64,000 nucleotides of DNA from Ricordea florida (Eukaryota; Cnidaria; Anthozoa; Corallimorpharia; Ricordeidae). Below, in pieces: positions 54,453-64,000 of the stretch. The stretch is from NCBI GenBank assembly GCA_949710005.1, contig OX453272.1, forward strand, positions 26,468,630-26,532,629, read 5' to 3'. The notes beneath the pieces are model-generated. The model was not told where the DNA came from. It was given only the letters and a program-made list of their open reading frames with translations, and searched no databases. Position 1 is the stretch's first letter. Every line of letters starts with the position of its first letter. Both the position numbers and the translations under genes were made by a program.

Positions 54453-55481
54453 ATGGAAGATACTTCAATCAAAAATGAAAGTGTTTTCAAGTGCAATCGA
54501 ACCTACAGTGTATCAGAGATACCATACCAATGCACTTTTTGCAACAAAAGCTTTAGTGTAAGAGCAAGCCTGCAGACACACCAAAAAATCCACTCAAGAG
54601 AGAAACCGTACAAATGTACAGTGTGTAACAAGTGCTTTAGACGAAGACAACATCTGCAGAGACACCAAAAAATACACACAAGGGAGAAACCATTCAAATG
54701 CACAGTGTGCAACAAATGCTTTAGTCGAAGGGAAAGCCTGCAGACACACCAAAGAATACATACAGAGGAGAAACCATACAGATGCACAGTGTGCAACAAG
54801 TGCTTTAGCCAAAAATCAAACCTGCGGAAACACCAACGAATACACACAGGGGAGAAGCCATTCAAATGCACAATGTGCAACAAATGCTTTAGAGAAAGAG
54901 AAGGCCTTCAGACACACCAAAGGATACACACAGGGGAGAAACCATACAAATGCACTGAGTGCAACAAATCTTTTAGACTGAGTGCTCCCCTTCAGGTTCA
55001 CAAACAAATACACACAGGAGAGAAACCATACCAATGTACATTGTGTAACAAATGTTTTAGCCAAAGAGGAAGCCTGCAGAGACACGAAAGAATACACACA
55101 GGAGAGAAACCATACAAATGCACAGTGTGCAACAAATGCTTTAGACAAAGTGGAGGCCTGATGAAACACCAAAGAATACACACAAGGGAGAAAGCAGACA
55201 AATGCACAGGCAGTGCTAAATCTGTTCGGCAAAAGGGAGAACTTCAAAAACACAAGACAAGGCAAGCTGCTATTGTTGGTAAGAAATCACACCATCGCAC
55301 AGACTGCAACAAATTTACTTCTGTAAAGGGTAGTGTGCACGAAAAAGAAGAAGTACTTCCGAATGAGGAGGTTTGCAAAGACAGCAACATTGAAGATGAG
55401 AAAAATGAGTGTTGGGTCTGTCAAATGAAGTTTGGATCTTTCTCGGACATGATTAAGCATGTTGACGAACATTTTTTGTAA
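54453..55481 (+). CDS. C2H2 zinc-finger protein, downstream paralog, 342 aa
   Basis: ATG 54453 to TAA 55479-55481, one exon. A degenerate start (VFKCNRTYS) is followed by eight canonical C2H2 fingers (from YQCTFCNKSF at about residue 24 to YKCTVCNKCFRQSGGLMKH) with TGEKP/TREKP linkers. A dead ninth finger follows (CTGSAKSVRQKGELQKHKTR), then a Lys/Glu-rich spacer and a last finger-like segment, ECWVCQMKFGSFSDMIKHVD with a second His. Probably a nuclear DNA-binding protein. It shares order, linkers and C-terminal motif with the protein at 34.6-36.0 kb but has two fewer intact fingers. The start follows from the aligned MEDTS start of the family. Two AATAAA signals lie at 55653 and 55673. Confidence 0.85.
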   Translation: MEDTSIKNESVFKCNRTYSVSEIPYQCTFCNKSFSVRASLQTHQKIHSREKPYKCTVCNKCFRRRQHLQRHQKIHTREKPFKCTVCNKCFSRRESLQTHQRIHTEEKPYRCTVCNKCFSQKSNLRKHQRIHTGEKPFKCTMCNKCFREREGLQTHQRIHTGEKPYKCTECNKSFRLSAPLQVHKQIHTGEKPYQCTLCNKCFSQRGSLQRHERIHTGEKPYKCTVCNKCFRQSGGLMKHQRIHTREKADKCTGSAKSVRQKGELQKHKTRQAAIVGKKSHHRTDCNKFTSVKGSVHEKEEVLPNEEVCKDSNIEDEKNECWVCQMKFGSFSDMIKHVDEHFL

Positions 55482-55652
55482 AATATACTTTCTTCTGTAA
55501 TGCCACATTAACTTGGAAAAGAAATTATTTGCGGTCCATCAGTTACCTTCGATTTAATAGAAAACTTTAAACATTCCTTCAACCCGTTTAAAAAAAAAAA
55601 GGCTTTACTCTTTCCTTTTTTTAAAATTATTACAGTGTGACTAGTGGAACCA

Positions 55653-55678
55653 AATAAATTCATACAAACCCAAATAAA
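55653..55678 (+). terminator. Two candidate polyadenylation signals
   Basis: AATAAA at 55653-55658 and 55673-55678, about 175 and 195 bp after the stop codon of the downstream zinc-finger gene. Confidence 0.45.
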
Positions 55679-56021
55679 TTTATACAAATTTTGAATGTCG
55701 GTTTTTGACGCTGACCAACAGATTTGTGGCGAACTTCTACCGATTAAGATGAGTCTTTTTCAACCTTGATATGTTTTGTACAAGTTACAGTATGAGCAAA
55801 TTTTATGCATTTTCAGCGAAATATGAAACCTTTGTAGAGATTCTATTGTTCAGATACTCTATCGTGATTGGATTATTTGTATGTAAAATTTGTTTGGGTG
55901 GTCCACAAGGGTTTGGATGAAAGATGATAAGTTACAAATTATGTGTACTGGTCTGTACCACTCATACACGGCGTGATGCGTTATTTTGTAACACTGACAT
56001 TTGCTTTCTCCAACATCAGAC

Positions 56022-56207
56022 TTTCTCCAACAACAGTCTCAGTTACTGACAAAAATATACAACAGAACAACCGCAACTGTGGATGATTTTAAATGTTTAT
56101 TATTAAAGGCAGAAAGTCGCGTCTTTGAAACAGAGAACATTCTAGACAGTGTATTTAAAAGTCCTTGCCCTTATGTAAACATGTTTTCAGACTTCGCGAA
56201 TCGCTAA
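56022..56207 (+). other. Possible terminal exon of an unidentified gene
   Basis: After a good acceptor (CTCCAACATCAG at 56010-56021) the frame runs DFLQQQSQLLTKIYNRTTAT, DDFKCLLLKAESRVFETENI, then a stop at 56205-56207. Helical composition, no known domain. No partner exon identified upstream. Confidence 0.3.
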
Positions 56208-56249
56208 GAGTAGTAGGAATGTGGGCGTTCTGGCGCATTTTTTCACATC

Positions 56250-56780
56250 CTGCGTCCTCGCGCCCCTTCGTCCCCTTTCCTCCCGTTTCCCGCGTTCCCT
56301 CCTTTTTGATGTGCGGAGTGCCCCCTTCCCCTCCCCCGATCCCTGCCCCCTCCCCGCCCCCCGCCCCCTTCCCGCCCCTCTGCGCGCGCGATTTGTCGAG
56401 TTATTGTGAATGTGTCGAGTCTGTCGAGTTTTTGTTCTACTGGTCGAGTGATGTGTCGAGTTTTGGTTCGACTAGTCGGGTGTGTCGAGTTTTGGTTTTC
56501 CTATCACGAGGTGTGTGATGGGAAGGTTTCGGTGATGTGTGGTAAATAAAAACATTTTTATTATTCAGTTGACCTTCAAGATTAGTACTCAAGTAAAATA
56601 GATCTAGGTCAAATCTAGGAAACCGAATTCTAGGAAACCGAATTATTCAAATTGACCATGAAAAAGGACTAACCCGCCTCTAAATGTTTAGTAAGGAAGC
56701 TCTTTGAGTCTTGATCCTTGAGCCTTATCCTGAACCTTCTTTCTACGTCGTGGCTTTATTATAAGCTAATTATATTAAGC
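56250..56780. other. C-rich tract and (GTGTCGAGT) repeats, no gene
   Basis: 56265-56390 is dominated by CCCC and TCCC. From 56390 to 56490 the motif TGTCGAGTTTT recurs five or six times. Confidence 0.5.
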
Positions 56781-56785
56781 GATAA

Positions 56786-57368
56786 ATCAAAGAAAAATTT
56801 TCAGAGTTGCCCAGCTTACTGGAACTCTACGAGAACTTTGACCCACGCGATGCGCTCTCTCAATGTCAGGAGCACTGGCGAGATTCAACTCGTCTTTAAA
56901 AACTTGCTTTACTTTAGCTTCAGTTTCTTCCCACGTTTCGTTATCCTCTTCGGGAATGCCATCGGCTCTGACATTATTTCGCCTACTCTGATTTTCTAAA
57001 TACTCCATTTGTTCTTCTTGATGGTCCAAGTCGTCTTGAATTTCTTCAATGGCGGAGTCCAGTTCTTGTAATTTAAGTAGTGATGGTTTCAAGTCATCGA
57101 TGTCCTTTTGCGAAAACTCAAGGCTGTTTCTCAGATCACCCGTTTCCTTTTTCGAACTAGCAATTCTTGCTTTTAACTCGGCTACTGAATGAGTTAAAGA
57201 GTCGAGGCGAGTGTTCACGTTAGTTACGATCGAGTCAAAGAAGCTTTGAACATTCTTTCCTGCATCTGTAACATCTCTCGAAGTGTTGCCAGTGTTACAA
57301 ACTCTCCTCGAACATTTACTTCAGCCGCCAAAGAACTAACTGAGGCTTTCGAATGACGTGTATCGGGC
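56786..57368 (-). pseudogene. L1-type LINE ORF1 (coiled coil plus RRM-like), frameshifted
   Basis: Minus-strand ATG at about 57368 starts MPDTRHSKAS. After one frameshift near 57225 the second frame continues NTRLDSLTHSVAELKARIAS, with a long coiled coil (residues about 60-150 overall) and then YLENQSRRNNVRADGIPEED and DIERAHRVG. That is the start of the RNA-binding domain in L1/Tx1-type ORF1 proteins, which chaperone the element RNA. A second break cuts the domain short at about 56790. Defective. Confidence 0.7.
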
Positions 57369-57426
57369 ATATTTTGGACTAAAATTTTCGGTGATTTCGA
57401 TCTTGGCCAGAGCAATCAAATCCTGC

Positions 57427-57582
57427 TGTTAAGACTCGCATCCATTGTATAAACCGGCAAGAAAAAGTGTTTTTATTGTAAACGTGCGACCATATATAAT
57501 CAAGGGCTTGGGCCCATCTCATGTAGTTGTCATGAAATATATCCTTGATATATGCCACCAATATATAACGTGAGTCACAACA
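57427..57582 (-). repeat. LTR (3' LTR in element orientation)
   Basis: 156 bp, starts TG and ends CA. Unusually short for Ty3/gypsy. Confidence 0.9.
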
Positions 57583-58011
57583 TCTCCCCCCAAGTTAAAG
57601 ATACCTATATAATATTATTAAGTGCAATTCATGATATGGAGATGTATAAACAACAAAAAAGAAATCCTATGAGAAATAGAATCAAGACAATAAATAAACA
57701 AAAGCTATCCTTGAGTACACTATGTTCTGTGTGAACTAAATAACTATATTTGGGTACACAACACTGCATGTGACCCATATCAGTCTTAACCTATTCGGTT
57801 CATATCCTATTCAGTTCAATTCAGTTCCTATTAAATATTCTAAGCTGCCGTAAGTGTAGTACACATATCTCCTCGAAATTCAAGTAATAAAGTCATTCAG
57901 GTATGCAGGTCGTCGCCTGGTCCTTTTTCGGTCTACTGAGTCTTGTGGAACTACTGGATGGCACGGAAGTCTCTTGGACTGCCGGGCTTGGCATATCCAC
58001 TTCCTGACAAT

Positions 58012-59226
58012 TCACTGCTGTTGTTCCTCCTTCCTGTTGACTGCTACCACTACCACTCTGTTCGGTGGGGTTTGCACTGGCTCTGCAGTTGTCTCTTGCT
58101 CAGGTAGTTCTAGTAAATTCTCCTGCTTAACATCCTTTTGGTTAATGGGTTGATCTTTCATGTCACCGGCACCCATCAAAAGTGTCTCCCTCCAATCTTC
58201 ACTTTGACCACTCTCGTCTGCATTCTCCTGGTACATAAGGACATTTGCAAGTTTGAACTGACTAGCATCTCGCTGAACCTCTCGGCCATCTGTAATACGT
58301 CGCGCAGTCATAGCAGATCCACTGATTTTAGTCACTGTGTAGAATACAGGCTCATATGGGGTTGACCATTTATTCCTCTTTCTTTGTCTTAGCAGGACAT
58401 AATCTCCCACAACAAAATTGTGTTCTTTACTGCTTTCACTTTCATCTACCATCTTCTCCTTGTACTGCCTGTCCTTCTCATCCATCATTCTATCTCTGCT
58501 GCTTCTCTCCTTCCGTGGCACTGTGTAGTCCAACTTAGTTCTGACAGGCCTGTTCATCATAGCTTGATAAGGTGAAATGCCAGTTGCTGGGTGAGGTGTG
58601 TCTCTGTAAGCCATTGACATATCCTGGACAGCCATGTTTCTTTCTGGTCCTGATTTCCCTTGCAGATGGGCAATTTGTTCTGTTTTGTTAAGGGTCTCCA
58701 TAAATCTCTCCACCTGCCCATTAGCTCTAGGGTGATCTGGCGTGACTCGATGATGTACAAATCCTTCTTCCTTTGCAAAATCCTTAAATTGCTCTGAATT
58801 GAATGGTGGTCCATTGTCTGAAGTTACCCGTCTAGGAATTCCAAGGTAAGCAAAGGTCTTTTTCAGCTTCTCCTTAGTTTGCTTGAATCCAGTTGAAGAC
58901 ACAATCTCTACCACAGGATATCGAGTTCTCTGATCAATGGCCACTAAATTATAATGACCATCAGGGTAAGGTCCTCCGAAATCAATTGAGATTTGTTCCC
59001 ATGGTTCTTCAGGAATAACAGATGGCTTGATGGGCTCTTGTCTGTGACTCTTAATGGTTACTTGACAGTCAAAACAGCTACCAATTGTTTGGCTGATCAG
59101 GTTATTCATACCAGGGAACCAATATTTTTCACGGAGCATCTGCTTCGTTTTTGTCGTGCCAAGGTGTCCTAATGTATGAGCTGACTTAATGTTTTTCTGC
59201 TGTAGGTTTGCTGGTAAAATAATTCT
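58012..59226 (-). pseudogene. Integrase region of the Ty3/gypsy element
   Basis: The open frame 59139-58012 covers most of integrase. The N-terminal zinc-binding part (SAHTLGHLG, with CFDCQV) lies just upstream in the same frame, separated from the RNase H part by one stop codon near 59227. The catalytic core shows D in SIDFGGPYPDGH, D in TSDNGPPF and E in ANGQVERF, so the DDE triad is intact. A C-terminal region with NFVVGDYVLLRQRKRNKWST is the usual gypsy tail. Integrates the cDNA into the host genome in live relatives. Confidence 0.85.
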
Positions 59227-60516
59227 CTACATGCGAAAAATCATGCCCTGGGACTCATATATCTCTTCTTTGACTTGGTAGAAGGGAATCAAGTCTGCAT
59301 CTCTTTTGCTGCTTTCCCAGTTCCCTTTTCGGATGGTTTGACTCAACTTCCGCAGTACCCTATCTCGGCTTGTTTCTTCTCTAAACCTGTCCAATACCAC
59401 TGCATGCTCTGTAGTGATTGCTGCCTTCAATACCTTCTCTGTGTCATCATTTCCAATGACGGGTAATGGGTGTCTCGAAAAGAAATCTAAGGGATCTAAT
59501 TCATCTCTCCCAGGTTCATACTTCATTTCAAAGTCTACATCTTGCATGTCCATGACCCACTTTTCAATGCGAGGGGGAAGCTTTACTGACGGTTTGTTGA
59601 ACATAGGCAATAGTGGCTTGTGTGCTGTCACGATTGTAAATCTTGGAGCACCCTGAAGGTACATACTGAACCGATCTTTGGCCCATTTCACACACAATGC
59701 ATCCCTTAGCAGATTGCTGGAAGAGACCCGCTGACAGCCCTTCGTTGTAGCTAGCTTCCACACGTACCATAATCGGTAGTTTGGGGTTGAAAAATGCAAT
59801 AGTGTCCTTGCTTGTAATAGCTGCCTTAACTTCCTGAAATGCCTGGTTTTCTCTAGGTCTCCAGTGGAACTTGGTCTTAGTTCTTGTTAAGTCTCTCAGC
59901 GGTTTCGTTAGTGATGTATATCGGGGTATGAACTTGGAAAGGTAACCGGTCATTCCGAGAAAACTTCTCACCTCGGTCTTTGATCTGGGAGGTTCACATT
60001 CATAAATAGCTTGTACCTTCTCTGGGTTCGGTTTGAGGCCTTCCTTATCAAATCGATAAGGTAATCATAAAATGTAATCTGCGACTGACCAAAATGGCAC
60101 TTGGGCTTGTTAAAGGTAATCCCATAATCTTCAGCTCTTTGGAATACTGAACCCAGTGTTTCATTGTGTTCCTTCCAATTACGCGCTCCAATCAGGATGT
60201 CATCCCTCTGGTTGAGGCACTGAGGAATGTTTCCAAAGATCCGTGACATCGCATCATCAAACAGGTCTTCAGAAGCCTTTGCGCCGAAGACCAATCTTTT
60301 AGGCCTGAAATTGCCCCAAGGAGTAGAAAATGTAGCGACTGATCTTGACTCTGGATGTAACATTAACTGGTGATAGCCTTGGCGAAGGTCTAATTTGGTC
60401 CAAATGGAACAGTCATGGAACTTGTGAGTACAATCTTCTAACACTGGTGCTTGTGCAATTCGACTGCGTTCCATATACTGCTTCGGGACTCTTAAATCAA
60501 CACTAGCTCTGATCAT
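59227..60516 (-). pseudogene. Reverse transcriptase and RNase H of the Ty3/gypsy element
   Basis: Three overlapping minus-strand frames (60516-59968, 59971-59564, 59799-59227) give RT blocks TKLDLRQGYHQLML, FGAKASEDLF and DDILIG, then SFLGMTGYLSKFIP and the RNase H region, ending with the spacer PLDFFSRHPLPVI. Frameshifts separate them. The usual aromatic-x-DD active-site box reads QRDD here, and an RNase H Asp block appears as VRVEAS, so catalytic residues are also changed. Not functional. Confidence 0.8.
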
Positions 60517-60690
60517 ATTTGGTTCCAGTTTCTCTGATGGTACCTCTGCAAATTTGGATCTTTAACTGCACTGCTACTGGAGAACACCAAGTGATTGGCT
60601 CGTCGTCAGGAACTTTTTCGAAAATGTCCCCTGTTAATCCTTGGTCTAGCCATTTCTTGAGTGAAGGTAATATGGTACCGATCTGGGTTT

Positions 60691-62101
60691 CTAAGCCGCT
60701 GGTATTGCGCTGGCCTTCATATGGAAACGCCCTAAGATCTCCTTTCCACGTTTCTTGTCCTCCATCTTTCCAATGCCCTCAAACAAGTGACTGTACTTTG
60801 CAACAAGGTCTTCCATTTCCCTCACTCCAGTGTCCTTAACAGTATTAGCTGCACAACCGTCGCTGGATATCCCCAGTGAATTGTTGTGACTACCATTAGG
60901 TTGGATCTTCAGCATCCCCAGTCCTATTAAAGTTTCATTGCAAATAAGCGGAGGGGATTTAATTCTCTCGAATACCACAACAAACGCTGCCAATGTACCA
61001 CAAGTGTCATTGCGTATTGTTGCACGAAATTCTCCCTTAACATCAAGTTTGTGTTGCAGTGTGTATAATTTCACATTGCTAGATTGAAGAACTGGTTTAT
61101 TACTTGACCTATATACAAATGCCTTGAATTCATGCTCATCCATAATGTTAACACCTGCACCACTATCCGCTTCTATCTGCTCCTCCACGTAATTCAATTT
61201 CACTTTAACACACCTGCTGGTAGTACCCACTCCTCCGATCTGTTTAACTTTTGTCGCTTGCGATAAGTGCTCTGCTGCTTGTCCGAAGAATTCATTATCA
61301 GAACTTGTGGATTCTCCCGCTTCTGTTGTCTTCTTTACTCTTCTTTTGACTTTACCTTTGCCTAGTTTCTGTTTTCTAAATCTGTTAATCTGGGATTTAC
61401 AAACAACTGCGAAGTGATTCCATTTGTGACATTTATTACACTTCTTTCCAAATGCGGGGCAATCTTTTCCTTTCACATGCGCACCGATTAATCCACAAAA
61501 GCCAGATTTCCACGGTTTCATCTGATGTTGAGATCCACTTATCGCCGGTGCAGACTGCACGCGACCAGCATGGTCGACCTGTTCCGTTCCCATATCTTGT
61601 ATTTGGCGCGCAATATCTTCGGTCTGGCTTGCTTCAGTAAGGAATCTTGTGAGGTCCCATGTCTTACTAATGGCCCTCTCGATTAATTTCTTGTTATCGA
61701 TGGTCTGAATAATATGTTCGAGGATTCTTTCATCAAATGTATCTCCAAATTCGCACTCCAAATTCGCGGTAAAATGGCCATTTAACTTCTACGCAGTTTT
61801 GTGTACACGTCGCCGGTCTCCGGATCAGGTAAGCTCTTTTCCAAGCGGGCTATCTCATTTCCTCCGTAAATAATCATCGCATCCTTCTTGTCAATGGCCT
61901 CTGAAAGAATCTAAATTCCCTTTCAATGCCTTGCAGCCATTCCTGCCAAGCTTTTGCCACGGCGATCATTTCGTCTGGGATCGCAAACGGCTGTGTGTGG
62001 AGGTTTCTTGTCTCTGTTACCACTCGAATTGCTTGAACTGCCGGTCCAGCAACCTGTATTTCTTGGATTACCGCCGCTGCTTCTTCACCACTTTCCCCCA
62101 T
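60691..62101 (-). pseudogene. Gag, zinc knuckle and protease of the Ty3/gypsy element
   Basis: Gag starts at about 62101 (MGESGEEAAA), and a frameshift near 61900 separates it from 61761-60691. The latter contains the capsid end (CEFGDTFDERILEHIIQT), a CCHC knuckle CNKCHKWNHFAVVC (C-x2-C-x4-H-x4-C) and the aspartic protease motif EADSGAGVNIM. Stops between 60516 and 60691 break the join to RT. Confidence 0.8.
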
Positions 62102-62107
62102 TACTTT

Positions 62108-62123
62108 CGATCCTCGTCGCCAA
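62108..62123 (-). other. Primer-binding site
   Basis: Adjacent to the 5' LTR on the minus strand, TTGGCGACGAGGATCG. The part TGGCGACGAGG would pair with a tRNA 3' end CCUCGUCGCCA, which I associate with tRNA-Ser. Confidence 0.6.
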
Positions 62124-62279
62124 TGTTAAGACTCATATCCATTGTATAAACCGTTAAGAAGAAGTGTTTTTAATGTAAACGTGCGACCATATATAATCAA
62201 GGGCTTGGTCCTACCTCATGTAGTTGTCATGAAATATATCCTTGATATATGCCACCAATATATAACATGAGTCACAACA
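62124..62279 (-). repeat. LTR (5' LTR in element orientation)
   Basis: 156 bp, the same length as the other LTR with about ten substitutions and no obvious gap. Confidence 0.9.
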
Positions 62280-62284
62280 CCTGC

Positions 62285-63242
62285 GTCCGCACACTGCGTC
62301 CGCACACTACAAGACTTGACCTGTATTCTGTCTTTTTGAGACTTGTTTCAGACCGCGAACTGTGCTATTTAAAAAAACAATGAATGCAACCTTCAAAAGT
62401 TTCAATTTTTCAGGAAATAAACGTATTATTTTAGACAGGATAAAGGACGCAATTAGTTGCGTAATGTCACGCGACACATTCGAAGGCGTGCGTCAACCTC
62501 TTTGATTTCACGTTGCACGGTGCAGCCTAGCTGTCAAAGAGCCTGTGGAGTTGGCTTGTATTTCGAGGACAGTTAAAACCTAGACATTGTCAAAAGTAAC
62601 AATAATTATTCTTAAGCTGCTGGGATACGTTCCTGCTGTATTTTCTGGTCTATCTTCATTGTTTTCCCGGTGTTTTGAATGGACAACGACCGGTAGCGTA
62701 GGTCGTGCGTAACGGAGTTTGAAAGACATCGCAGAAGCAAATTTTCGATCGGAAACCCAACTCTTAATTAAGGTAAGCCTGACTTTGAACAAATACAGCC
62801 AAAAATGATTCCTATCGTCCCATTCCTGGCTCATTGGTGTCTGTTTACATGATAAAGTAACTTGATCAGGGTCAACTGAACTATCGCATCACGGAGCAGA
62901 TTACATGAAATTGAGCAAATTGGTCGACTAAATCTGAGGCGCTCGCTCAAAAACCTTATTGATCATACATAACATCTCTAGAGCTCAAAACCTGATTTTG
63001 GGGGCTATTTGAAGAATGGCCCCTTATGTAGAATTGGAGTTTAATTTTGCCACTAAATCACCCTATTGTCAAGTGCCTACTAAACAAAGCTCTTGAACCT
63101 TGTCACGAAATCCGTATTTAATCCGGAAATGTTACTTAGATTACTGCCAGCTATTTGAATTTGCTTTAAGTATAAAATCGTCGTTAAAAAGTTTATTCGG
63201 CCGTCGCGAGGCAATTTTTCTAGACCAATAAATTTCGCAGTA
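62285..63242. other. Intergenic DNA, no gene recognised
   Basis: Begins with CGTCCGCACACTG twice. The short frame at 62580-62834 (minus) is not convincing. Confidence 0.4.
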
Positions 63243-63373
63243 AAGATTTCTGCACAGGTCCCTACTTCATTATGCATGCTGTAGTTGAATTGTCTTGGGA
63301 AGTGCGCGTGCAGACATTTCTTGTACAGCTACAGCACGCATAATGAGGTAGGGACCTGTGCGGAAATCATTTC
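63243..63373. mobile_element. MITE of the TTTCCGCACAGG family, copy 6
   Basis: Ends AGATTTCTGCACAGGTCCCT and AGGGACCTGTGCGGAAATCA, short subtype like copy 2. About 131 bp. Confidence 0.8.
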
Positions 63374-64000
63374 TCTGAACCTTCTGAATCTCACTAAAAT
63401 CTTCCTTTAGACTCAAAATAAGGGTAGGTTAGGTTTTGAGTTGTGGCCGCGATTTATCGATTTTGCTGTATTGTTGTGTGCATTCACTCTTAATTGTTAG
63501 ATATTTATTAAAAATTAACCTGCACGCACCAAAAATGGCCTCGCTCCTTGTTTTTTCTCTGTTTACCCTGCTCTGTTTTCAAATTGCCTAAAAACCAATT
63601 AGAAAAGTTTTGATCGTGGGAAGAATAATTTAAAGAAACTAGTATTATTCCAGCATGGTCTTTCAAAATCTCGTGCAGCAGTTGAAGCATTATATGCCAC
63701 TTTTACGAGCACAATCGACAAAAGCCAGGGCACCCAACAACTGTTTTCTGTAAAATATCTGTTTTATGAAGGCTAAAAATTTTTAAACGACCGTTCCATT
63801 CATGCACAATTTTCGCAGCATATCAAACAAATTCCCTACGATTATCAAAAGTTTCATTTTCCTCATTTTAATCCCCAAGTTAGCCTATTCGTAGAAAAAG
63901 GAACCTAAAATTTTTGGATCAATATCAGTTTCTGGGCAACCGTGCACCTACCCCTCCCCTAAACCAACATTAACGCTAACTTTTTAACTCATTATAACTT
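63374..64000. other. Window end, no gene recognised
   Basis: AT-rich sequence with only a 60-codon minus-strand frame (63508-63690), unsupported. Confidence 0.4.

Larger units (their letters stand above)
57427..62279 (-). mobile_element. Ty3/gypsy LTR retrotransposon, structurally complete, coding-defective
   Basis: Two 156-bp LTRs (57427-57582 and 62124-62279, TGTTAAGACT...CACAACA) differ at about ten positions by eye. They are flanked by a 5-bp duplication CCTGC (57422-57426 and 62280-62284). The coding order on the minus strand is gag, zinc knuckle, protease, RT, RNase H, integrase. Next to the 5' LTR (right side), TTGGCGACGAGGATCG looks like a primer-binding site complementary to a tRNA-Ser 3' end. 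Next to the 3' LTR a polypurine tract GGGGGGAGA is seen. There is no envelope frame. LTR divergence and the stops below show that it is old and inactive. Confidence 0.9.

Noticed and set aside
57427-62279. Endogenous retrovirus with envelope gene
   Set aside because: No frame between integrase and the 3' LTR could be an envelope; the order and short LTRs fit a plain Ty3/gypsy retrotransposon.

Overview
This window is eukaryotic nuclear DNA. It has spliced genes, many transposon remnants, microsatellites and no bacterial gene layout. The mix suggests an anthozoan cnidarian, probably a stony coral: CR1/L2-like and L1-like LINEs, Penelope-like elements, a short-LTR Ty3/gypsy element, many small inverted-repeat elements, a tRNA-derived SINE, OTU and herpes-tegument-like protease fragments, and a C2H2 zinc-finger pair. 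That assignment is inference from repeat and protein families I recognise; no database was searched.

Regions. 1-1.5 kb: two decayed coding remnants (a protease-like fragment and a LINE fragment). 1641-12436: one very large foldback-type element. It has 47 identical terminal bases in inverted orientation, an exact 8-bp target duplication (ATCATATA), and two arms of about 3.2 kb made of a 10-bp satellite in opposite orientations around a 2.6-kb centre with no recognisable transposase. A 5'-truncated CR1-like LINE sits inside the left arm. 12.4-15.3 kb: promoter-like motifs, a 45-bp coding-type minisatellite and palindromic repeats. 15305-21081: the best host gene, a four-exon SLC16/monocarboxylate-transporter-like gene (487 aa). 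21.4-23.3 kb: a 30-bp satellite split by a 448-bp inverted-repeat element. 23.3-32 kb: LINE fragments, small inverted-repeat elements, a coding exon split by a Harbinger-like insertion, and an OTU protease fragment.

34.6-36.0 kb and 54.4-55.5 kb hold two paralogous single-exon C2H2 zinc-finger genes in the same orientation. The upstream copy has lost the ATG its sister uses. Between them are more elements with readable ends (mariner-like, Harbinger-like, hAT-like, one with a 10-bp target duplication), an SGNH/endonuclease LINE relic, an L1-like RT relic, a Harbinger/LINE chimera, an unidentified 185-codon coding exon, and a Penelope-like element with a GIY-YIG domain. 56.8-62.3 kb holds an L1-type ORF1 relic next to a structurally complete but coding-defective Ty3/gypsy element (57427-62279, 156-bp LTRs, TSD CCTGC).

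Likely functional host genes are few: the transporter, the downstream zinc-finger gene, perhaps the upstream zinc-finger gene, and the unidentified exon at 43.7 kb. They show no operon-like or pathway relationship. Most of the window is a record of nested transposition, and the large satellite-armed foldback element is its most unusual structure.
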